Assembly (NCBI GenBank): GCA_003242645.1
Contig: QGVC01000103.1
Span: 1-10,498, forward strand
Reading direction: 5' to 3'
Source: Pseudomonadota bacterium
Lineage (GTDB): Bacteria; Pseudomonadota; Alphaproteobacteria; Rhizobiales; Hyphomicrobiaceae
DNA length: 10,498 nt
The notes beneath the pieces are model-generated. The model saw nothing but the letters and a program-made list of their open reading frames with translations, was not told where the DNA came from and did not search any database. The translations under genes and the position numbers were made by a program. Below are positions 1 to 5,365 of the stretch, one piece after another (position 1 is the first letter of the stretch; each line of letters opens with the position of its first letter).

Positions 1-32
1 GATCAATGCCCCCTTGGTGGTCCGGGCGGGGG

Positions 33-48
33 CCCGGGCGCGCCCGGG
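33..48. repeat. 16-bp perfect GC-only palindrome
   Basis: The sequence CCCGGGCGCGCCCGGG reads identically on both strands. It is followed by more G residues and not by a T-run, so it is not a standard intrinsic terminator. It could belong to the end region of a gene left of the window or be a by-product of very GC-rich DNA. Confidence 0.6.
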
Positions 49-74
49 GGGCCGTTCCGGATGGGCTCCGGCCA

Positions 75-90
75 CCCGGCCCTTGCCGGG
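75..90 (+). terminator. Possible terminator hairpin of an upstream gene
   Basis: CCCGGC and GCCGGG form a perfect 6-bp stem around the tetraloop CCTT. Only GTTACCTCTT follows, so there is no real U-tract. It may end a transcript that enters from the left. The call is weak because short GC stems are frequent in this composition. Confidence 0.25.
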
Positions 91-355
91 GTTACCTCTT
101 GAAGAGAGGCGGCCGCAATGATGTGGGGGCTCGGTGCTGCATCGGGCCGGACCATCAGGCACCTTGTGGACTGGGTCAAGGTCTGCTGGCGCCGCTGCGG
201 CTTAGCGGGAGCTGCTGCTCGCGGTCACGATCGACCTGGTCCGCTGCTCCAGCATGAGGTGGCTAAGATCGAAGTGTGTGAAGCGTGCCCGTCCGAACAG
301 GTGTAAAGTTGGCGCGGGTAATCAGGCTAGGCTGGCGGTTCTAATGGAGGCGACG

Positions 356-730
356 ATGCAGGCAGGTCCCCAGATGGAAATTCCGGAGCAGATCCGCGAG
401 ATGGCAGAACGGAACGTCGAGCAGGCGCGGGCTGCCTACAATCAGTTCCTGGACATGGCCCGGCAGGTTCAGGAGCTCGTGAACAAGTCGTCAGGGGCCA
501 TGGCGGAGTCGGTGGCGGAGATCCAAGCGCGTGCGCTGCGCTTTGCCGAGGAGAACGCAGAGGCAGGCTTCGAATTCGCCAGCGAGCTGGCGCGGGCCAA
601 GGATTTGAAGGAGTACCTCGAGATTCAGAGCCGCCATTCTCAGAAGCAGATGGACATATACGCCCGGCAGGCGGAGGAGCTTGGCCGCATGCTCAGCGAG
701 CTTGCCCAGAAGTCCCAGAACAAGCGCTGA
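356..730 (+). CDS. Phasin family protein
   Basis: This 124-residue protein matches the short phasins of Hyphomicrobiales (phasin_2 type), which coat polyhydroxyalkanoate granules and influence their number and size. Visible hallmarks are the N-terminal PEQIREMAERNVEQAR stretch (about residues 9-24), an almost wholly alpha-helical amphipathic composition, and the conserved-looking helix around residues 70-115 with DLKEYLEIQS and YARQAEELG. There is no signal peptide, membrane segment or proline-rich tail. I chose ATG 356 because GGAGG at 346-350 lies five bases upstream. An in-frame ATG at 344 has no such site, and the frame is open back to 254 without family-like sequence. The gene stands alone, upstream of tRNA-His, with no polymer synthase or depolymerase gene in view. 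Small size and helical bias make granule binding an inference from family similarity. Confidence 0.85.
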   Translation: MQAGPQMEIPEQIREMAERNVEQARAAYNQFLDMARQVQELVNKSSGAMAESVAEIQARALRFAEENAEAGFEFASELARAKDLKEYLEIQSRHSQKQMDIYARQAEELGRMLSELAQKSQNKR

Positions 731-807
731 GAGGCCGGCCGCAGCCCGGTCCTGCCGTGCCGGGGGCAGACACCTTGGCGCAGCTGCCCGGATGGGCTAT
801 TTAAGTC

Positions 808-836
808 TTGACGTCAGCGCCGCAGTGTCGCTTTTT
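808..836 (+). promoter_or_regulatory. Probable housekeeping promoter of the tRNA-His gene
   Basis: CTTGACG (the -35 core TTGACG at 808-813) is followed after 17 bases by CTTTTT at 831-836. This resembles alphaproteobacterial housekeeping promoters of the CTTGAC-N17-CTATAT kind, with a relaxed -10. Transcription would start near 842-844, about 14 bases before the mature tRNA 5' end, which is a usual leader length. Confidence 0.6.
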
Positions 837-856
837 GCGCCTGCGCCCACGCAAGC

Positions 857-933
857 GCCGCCTTAGCTCAGTTGGTTAGAGCACCAGATTGTGGATCTGG
901 GGGTCCCTGGTTCGAATCCAGGAGGCGGTACCA
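857..933 (+). tRNA. tRNA-His (anticodon GUG), CCA encoded
   Basis: All cloverleaf arms can be drawn. The acceptor is GCCGCCT (857-863) against AGGCGGT (923-929). The D-stem is GCTC/GAGC. The anticodon stem is CCAGA/TCTGG with loop TTGTGGA (anticodon 891-893), and the T-stem is CCTGG/CCAGG with loop TTCGAAT. The discriminator is A930 and CCA is encoded at 931-933. The base before the 5' end is C, so G-1 is not encoded, and the first pair is a G1:U72 wobble. Lack of G-1 with U72 and A73 is the known tRNA-His pattern of many Alphaproteobacteria, whose histidyl-tRNA synthetase reads these positions instead of G-1. The gene is intact and has foreign-looking DNA directly downstream. Confidence 0.97.
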
Positions 934-978
934 TCTCCTCAGTCGCGCTGCTCTTGCAGCCTTGTCCCTTCACCGATA

Positions 979-1002
979 CCTTGAGCGGCAAAATGCTCAG
1001 GG
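979..1002 (+). promoter_or_regulatory. Hairpin overlapping the ribosome binding site of the cassette's first gene
   Basis: CCTTGAGC (979-986) can pair with GCTCAGGG (995-1002), one pair being a wobble, around the 8-base loop GGCAAAAT. The 3' arm includes most of the AGGGGG ribosome binding site (999-1004) that precedes the GTG start at 1009. Folding would hide this site. It could equally be a dyad operator in DNA. Confidence 0.4.
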
Positions 1003-1008
1003 GGCGGT

Positions 1009-1815
1009 GTGATTAACTCACTAAGTGCTAACGATCTCGCCGAGCAGATACTCTCGTTATTGCCAGAAGACGGCGCGCCGGTTGGTCACCGTGTCATTCG
1101 TACCATGCTGGCTCGCCGACTGGAGTGTCGTATCGATCCGAACCTGTACTTCGAGGCAGTAGACCAACTAACGAAGGCGGGAATTATTGGTCGAGCGCGT
1201 GGGCGCGGTGGGAGCATTTTCTTAGCGGGAGCAACCGACGAGGTTGTCTCGCTTTCCCCGCCAGAACCTGCTGGGGCATGGAACGAAGCGCGTCTTATGG
1301 CGCCGCTGAAGCATTATCTCGAAAATTATTTCGGCCAGTCTCTCGACCTTCCCCCAGGATCCACGTGCATTGTCGCGGACACCTCTTCAAGAGGGCCAAA
1401 GAATGGACAGTGGGCGCGACCGGACTTCATATTTATCAGCATCATGCGTTTCCAGCTTCTACCGGGACGGCAGGTTGACGTGCATTCATTCGAACTGAAA
1501 GCTGAAGCCGGCGGCACCGTTCAGGCGGTCCACGAAGCTTTGGCACAAACGCGCTTCACCAACTTCGGACACCTCGTTTGGCATGTTCCATTCAATTCGA
1601 AAGCGGAAGCGAGGCTTCCCGAGATCGTCAACCAGTGCGAGAGGCATGGGATCGGCTTGCTCATTATTCGAGATCCGAACGATTATCAAACGTGGGAGAC
1701 GCTCGTCGATCCAACTCCGAAGAATACCAGTCCCGCGACGATAGATGCATTTCTCTTGTCGCGCCTCTCGGCTGAGCAACAAAACGAGTTAAGTAAAGCA
1801 ATTACGGAGCGTTAG
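1009..1815 (+). CDS. Winged-helix and PD-(D/E)XK nuclease-like protein
   Basis: I do not recognise this 268-residue protein as a named family. The N-terminal part (residues 8-75) looks like a winged-helix domain: predicted helices, then TKAGIIGRARGRGGSIFLA, a typical recognition-helix end and beta-wing. Residues 95-225 read like a PD-(D/E)XK nuclease core: a helix with Glu102/Glu105, then RPDFIF with Asp139, then SFELKAE with Glu162-x-Lys164. The helix EALAQTRF (177-184) and the strand HLVWHVP (188-194) follow. The order and spacing fit metal-dependent DNA cleavage, though activity is inferred. The start is GTG 1009, after AGGGGG at 999-1004; no ATG is available nearby. The ParA gene begins two bases after the stop. 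Possible roles are a restriction-like effector of a defence module or a DNA-processing protein of a mobile element. It has no methyltransferase neighbour. Confidence 0.6.
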   Translation: MINSLSANDLAEQILSLLPEDGAPVGHRVIRTMLARRLECRIDPNLYFEAVDQLTKAGIIGRARGRGGSIFLAGATDEVVSLSPPEPAGAWNEARLMAPLKHYLENYFGQSLDLPPGSTCIVADTSSRGPKNGQWARPDFIFISIMRFQLLPGRQVDVHSFELKAEAGGTVQAVHEALAQTRFTNFGHLVWHVPFNSKAEARLPEIVNQCERHGIGLLIIRDPNDYQTWETLVDPTPKNTSPATIDAFLLSRLSAEQQNELSKAITER

Positions 1816-1817
1816 TC

Positions 1818-2696
1818 TTGCCTGGTAGTATAATCGCAGTTGTGAATATGAAGGGCGGGGTTGGAAAGACAACAACAGTCGTAAGCCTTAGTGAAACATT
1901 AGCCGCTTTGGACGGCGAACCCGTCCTTGTGATTGACGTCGATGCTCAGGCGAGCGCCTCATATTGCCTCGCCGGGGATGAGGTTCTGACCAAGCTTATC
2001 AGGGAAGACCGTACTGTAGACGCATATTTTGAAGCGGCACTCCTGTATGGGCCACGCAAATCTATGACTGAGCTAATCTGCAATCAGGTTAGCGACGTAA
2101 CCCACAGGGGCGAAAACTTAAACCTTTCTCTTCTTGCATCGTCTTCCGAACTGCGCATCACGGAACGGGAAATAATACACAAACTCACAGAGAGGGGGTT
2201 TAGTCTTAATGCAATCGAAGGCCAAACGGAACGGCTGCTGCGCAAGGACCTTAATGAGCTTCGAGATTGCTACAAATACATTATTATAGATTGTGCTCCC
2301 GGCATCTCTGCGTTCACCGCGGCGGCGATAAGGGTAGCTGATCTAGTCGTTGTTCCTACTATTCCCGATTTCCTTTCTCATCTTGGGTTAACGGCTTTCG
2401 TAAAAAGAGTAATTCGCGAGAACCGTCCGCAGAACGATCATCGACTTCCTCGTGTTCTGATAACCAAGAAGCGACCAACAGTCCAGCACAACGAATATCT
2501 TCGATTGATGCGGGAGATGGCGGCAAGGCCGGGGTCTGAATTCTACGTGCTCAATACAGTGGTTCCGGAAACGGCTGCCCTTCCCCGGGCGTTGGAGCTA
2601 ATTGGCGAATATCCAACTTATGGACAAAAGTATCCCCCACCTCTCGCGGGTTTGTTGAGAGATTTGGCGGAAGAATTGAAAGAGGCACTGACATGA
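1818..2696 (+). CDS. ParA-family P-loop ATPase
   Basis: This 292-residue protein is a deviant-Walker ParA/MinD-type ATPase. The motif KGGVGKTT (residues 12-19) carries the signature Lys12 and the P-loop Lys17. VLVIDVDAQAS (36-46) is the Walker A' region, and YIIIDCAPG (154-162) contains Walker B Asp158. VVVPTIPDFLSHLGL (177-191) is the usual following segment. Such proteins dimerise on ATP, bind DNA non-specifically and move or position plasmids, chromosomes or protein cargo. It lacks the N-terminal helix-turn-helix extension of plasmid P1-type ParA and starts directly with the first beta strand. TTG 1818 is the start because GGAG (1806-1809) lies eight bases upstream and any later start would remove strand 1. 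It overlaps the next gene by ATGA, so the two are probably translationally coupled. No ParB with a recognisable domain is present. Confidence 0.88.
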   Translation: MPGSIIAVVNMKGGVGKTTTVVSLSETLAALDGEPVLVIDVDAQASASYCLAGDEVLTKLIREDRTVDAYFEAALLYGPRKSMTELICNQVSDVTHRGENLNLSLLASSSELRITEREIIHKLTERGFSLNAIEGQTERLLRKDLNELRDCYKYIIIDCAPGISAFTAAAIRVADLVVVPTIPDFLSHLGLTAFVKRVIRENRPQNDHRLPRVLITKKRPTVQHNEYLRLMREMAARPGSEFYVLNTVVPETAALPRALELIGEYPTYGQKYPPPLAGLLRDLAEELKEALT

Positions 2697-3169
2697 GCAC
2701 TACGCTAAATAGCGCCGAAGTTCTCCGGGCGATTGGAAGTAATCCAGATGCTTTTCCGGACGCAAAGGCTGAAATAGAGAAGGCGGCACTGGCTATTGTG
2801 AGTGCACAGCTGAAGGCTAGGAGTATCGATCTGGACAAACTTTCTACGGTCGCGAAGGTGTTGGGCTTGGACACTCTGGGGTTAGTGCTAGAGAGTTTGC
2901 CTGATAAGACAGTAGCGACCCTCACGAAGAAAATAGATCCACATCATCCTGAAGCAAAAAATGCTAGCGCAATCTGGCAGCGCAAACATCTGTGTGCTCT
3001 CGCTGCTGGAGATGCGAAACCATCCGAAAAGCCAGAGAGGAAGGCCGGTCCAAAGAAGGCGACCACTGGAAAGACTGGAGGGGCGAAAAGGAAGAGCGGT
3101 GCCGCATTTAATGAGGAAAACTTTTGGCCAACCTCAATGTCGGCGGTGGGAAGTCGCAAACAGCGGTGA
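2693..3169 (+). CDS. Small protein with lysine-rich tail, partner of ParA
   Basis: I cannot assign this 158-residue protein to a named family. Residues 5-105 look like a compact helical domain (EVLRAIGSN, KAEIEKAALAIVSAQLK, LDKLSTVAKVLGLD, DKTVATLTKKIDP). Residues 107-136 form a low-complexity tail rich in Lys, Pro, Gly and Ala (GPKKATTGKTGGAKRK), like basic tails that bind nucleic acid. The ATG lies inside the stop region of the ParA gene (ATGA, 2693-2696), which argues for coupled translation and a joint function. It could be a centromere-binding or adaptor protein that tethers ParA to DNA; this is an inference from context. The last dozen codons lie in DNA whose composition already resembles the core chromosome, so the native C-terminus may have been altered where the cassette joins the host sequence. 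Confidence 0.65.
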   Translation: MSTTLNSAEVLRAIGSNPDAFPDAKAEIEKAALAIVSAQLKARSIDLDKLSTVAKVLGLDTLGLVLESLPDKTVATLTKKIDPHHPEAKNASAIWQRKHLCALAAGDAKPSEKPERKAGPKKATTGKTGGAKRKSGAAFNEENFWPTSMSAVGSRKQR

Positions 3170-3203
3170 AGGCGCAGGCCGCCTGCCGGTCCTTTCCGGA
3201 TGG

Positions 3204-3223
3204 GCATGGAATTCTTGCCATGC
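3204..3223. terminator. Possible shared hairpin between convergent genes
   Basis: GCATGG and CCATGC form a 6-bp stem around an 8-base loop, in the 87-bp gap between the stop codons of the cassette's last gene and the M3 peptidase gene. It could act on both strands. No T-run flanks it on either side, so the call is tentative. Confidence 0.3.
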
Positions 3224-3256
3224 GTCGGCGAGTGGCGTGGTGGGGCAAGGCGGCTT

Positions 3257-5125
3257 CTAGACAAGTCGATCCAACGCCTCCAGCTCATCGATCATCCGCT
3301 CAATGACGTTCAGGCCCTTGTGCCAGAACTCGGGCTCGCGGGCGTCGAGGCCGAACGGGGCGAGTAGCTCCGAGTGGTGCTTGGAGCCGCCGGCTCTCAG
3401 CATGTCGAGGTATTTCTCAACGAACCTTGGATGAGCCTCCTCGTAAAGGGCGTAAAGCGAGTTCACGAGGCAATCGCCGAACGCGTACGCATAAACGTAG
3501 AACGGTGAGTGGATGAAGTGCGGGATATAGGTCCAGAAGACCTCGTAGCCTGGTTTCAGCTCGATGCCTGGCCCGAGGCTTTCGGCCTGCACCTCCATCC
3601 AAATCTCGTTGATCCGATCGGGCGTAAGCTCGCCCTGGCGCCGCTCTTCATGCACCTTGCGCTCGAACGTGTAGAACGCGATCTGCCGAACAACCGTGTT
3701 CAGCATATCCTCGACCTTCGAGGCCATCAGGGCCTTGCGCTCGCGCGGGTCCTTGGCGTCGGCGAGCAAAGCGCGGAAGGTCAACATCTCGCCGAAAACC
3801 GAGGCCGTTTCGGCCAGTGTCAGCGGAGTTTGGGAGAGCAATGGCCCAAGGGGCGCCGCAAGGACCTGATGCACACCGTGACCGAGCTCATGCGCCAAGG
3901 TCATCACGTCGCGCGGCTTGCCCTGGTAGTTCAGCAGCACGTAGGGGTGAACGGACGGCACCGTTGGATGCGAAAAGGCGCCCGGTGATTTGCCGGCCCG
4001 CACCGGCGCGTCGATCCAATTCTTGTCGAAGAACCGGCGGGCGATATCGGCCATTTCCGGCGAAAAATCCCGGTAAGCCTTAAGCACGATCTCCTGCGCC
4101 TCGGGCCACGGCACGATGCGCTCCGGCTTTTCCGGTAGCGGCGCATTCCGGTCCCAGTGCGCCAGCCGGTCTTTCCCGAGCCAACGCGCTTTTAGTTTGT
4201 AATAGCGGTGGGAAAGCTTCGGGTAGCTCGCGCGCACTGCGGAAACCATCGCATCGACGACTGGACCTTCGACCCGATTTGCCAGATGCCGGGAGTCAGC
4301 AACGTCCTTGAATTTCCGCCAGCGGTCGGAAATTTCCTTGTCCTTGGCGAGCGTGTTTGTAATCAGAGTGAAGAGACGAAGGTTTTCCTTGAAAACTTTC
4401 GCCAGCGCTTCGGCAGCGGCCCGGCGGCGTCCCTCGTCAGCGTGCGAGAGCAAATTAAGCGTCGGCTCGAGCGGCAGTGGCTCCGGCTCGCCTTCGACCG
4501 GAAAGCGTAGCGCTGCCATTGTTTCGTTGAATAAGCGATTCCAGGCACCGCGTGATGTCTGAGCCTTCTCGTGAAATAGCTGCTCCAGTTGCTCATCGAG
4601 CTGGTGGGGTTTTTCCTTGCGCAGATCGTCGAACCAAGGCTTGTAGCGCGCCAGATCGGGATGCTTGAGGGCTTCGGCCAGGTCCGCATCCTCGATCTTG
4701 TTGAGCTCTAGCTCGAAGAAAATGAGGTCGTTTGAGATATTCGTGAGCCGCTCGCTGGTATCGCCATAGAACTTGGCGCGCGCGGGGTCTGACTGATCGG
4801 CGGCGTAGAGCAGGCCCGCGTATGAGCCCAGCCGGCCCATGAGATCGGCGAGCTGCTCGTACTCCTTCACGGCCTGGGCGAGCTTTGCGCCGTCCCGCCC
4901 CATGGCGACGAGTTGGCCCTGGTAGGTCTGCTTGAACCGCTTGGCCTGGGCGGCAGCAGCGGCGAAGTCCCGCTCGACTTCCGGGGAGTCGGGAGATGGA
5001 TAGAGATCGGTGAGATCCCATTCCGGCATGGGGCCGAGGTCGACGCTGGGGCTCGCGGAGGATGCAGCGCCGGCCTGTGCCATGCACATCGGCTGCTTGA
5101 TGACCTTGGTCTGCTCGGCGGTCAT
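3257..5125 (-). CDS. pepF: M3B family oligoendopeptidase (PepF-like)
   Basis: This 622-residue zinc metallopeptidase would cleave short peptides, probably in the cytoplasm because no signal peptide is seen. The M3 zinc site is complete: HELGH at residues 412-416 (zinc ligands His412 and His416, catalytic Glu413), and the third ligand is probably Glu439 in TLAETAS. The oligoendopeptidase F subfamily is indicated by the length (about 600), the entry motif WDLTDLYPSPDSP (36-48), WIDAPVRAGKSPGAFS (370-385) upstream of the zinc motif, and HSPFYVYAYAFGD (539-551) after it. ATG 5125 is preceded on the minus strand by GGGAG with suitable spacing. The gene converges on the accessory cassette and diverges from the response regulator gene, so it is likely monocistronic. 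Proposed roles in this family are peptide turnover and, in some bacteria, signal-peptide degradation; the substrate here is unknown. Codon use matches the core genes. Confidence 0.93.
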   Translation of the reverse strand: MTAEQTKVIKQPMCMAQAGAASSASPSVDLGPMPEWDLTDLYPSPDSPEVERDFAAAAAQAKRFKQTYQGQLVAMGRDGAKLAQAVKEYEQLADLMGRLGSYAGLLYAADQSDPARAKFYGDTSERLTNISNDLIFFELELNKIEDADLAEALKHPDLARYKPWFDDLRKEKPHQLDEQLEQLFHEKAQTSRGAWNRLFNETMAALRFPVEGEPEPLPLEPTLNLLSHADEGRRRAAAEALAKVFKENLRLFTLITNTLAKDKEISDRWRKFKDVADSRHLANRVEGPVVDAMVSAVRASYPKLSHRYYKLKARWLGKDRLAHWDRNAPLPEKPERIVPWPEAQEIVLKAYRDFSPEMADIARRFFDKNWIDAPVRAGKSPGAFSHPTVPSVHPYVLLNYQGKPRDVMTLAHELGHGVHQVLAAPLGPLLSQTPLTLAETASVFGEMLTFRALLADAKDPRERKALMASKVEDMLNTVVRQIAFYTFERKVHEERRQGELTPDRINEIWMEVQAESLGPGIELKPGYEVFWTYIPHFIHSPFYVYAYAFGDCLVNSLYALYEEAHPRFVEKYLDMLRAGGSKHHSELLAPFGLDAREPEFWHKGLNVIERMIDELEALDRLV

Positions 5126-5365
5126 TCAGGATCTCCCGTCAATTCTGTTCTGCGCGTTCTGCACGCCTGGGGCATGGCGCCTAATGTGCGGGCCAATGGC
5201 GTCGGGTTCAAGCAACGCTCAGGCAAGCCCACAGCCCCGAGTTGGTTCCGAAGGCAACCGCTTGTTTACGGATACCGTGCTCTTGTGCCGGGAGAGATGG
5301 GCTGAGCATGTGGGCATCCGCGTGCCAGCCGATGTGTTGCGTTGCGTATTGAGTTCGAGTTGATC

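Larger units (their letters stand above)
1..355. other. GC-rich stretch without a convincing gene
   Basis: No reading frame here has a recognisable protein family or a start with a ribosome binding site. The open frames that exist are short and arginine/glycine/proline-rich, as expected from GC-rich non-coding DNA. The left part holds two GC-only inverted repeats, listed separately. The right part must contain the phasin promoter, but I could not identify a convincing -35/-10 pair; TAAGAT at 264-269 has no good -35 partner. Confidence 0.55.
934..3125. other. Accessory cassette next to tRNA-His
   Basis: The block between the tRNA 3' end and about 3125 differs from both flanks. It has more A+T, more rare-type codons (ATA, TTA, CTA, AGG), and a three-gene unit that interrupts otherwise core-type genes. 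Hand counts of 60-base rows give 28 G+C at 2041-2100 and 31 at 3061-3120, against 38 at 5881-5940 and 39 at 3181-3240. tRNA 3' ends are common insertion points for mobile DNA. I found no integrase, transposase or direct repeat of the tRNA end, so horizontal acquisition is an inference from composition and position. The right edge is estimated from the change in composition. Confidence 0.5.

Noticed and set aside
180..200. Possible sigma-54 promoter before the phasin gene (TGGC and GC with the right spacing)
   Set aside because: The -12 half reads CGGC instead of TTGC, and the region is so GC-rich that GG-N10-GC is expected by chance.
745..764. Hairpin behind the phasin gene (CCCGG/CCGGG) as a terminator
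   Set aside because: A 5-bp stem with a 10-base loop and no T-run in GC-rich DNA is too weak to call.
857..3256. attL/attR direct repeats from integration at the tRNA-His 3' end
   Set aside because: I compared the tRNA 3' end and the 934-1008 stretch with 3125-3256 by eye. Only matches of six or fewer bases appear, and there is no integrase gene.
3124..3306. Short frame containing NLNVGGGKSQTAVKAQ, which faintly resembles a P-loop remnant
   Set aside because: The glycine/lysine spacing does not match GxxxxGK(S/T), nothing after it fits an ATPase, and it overlaps the ends of two other genes. Chance is the simplest reading.
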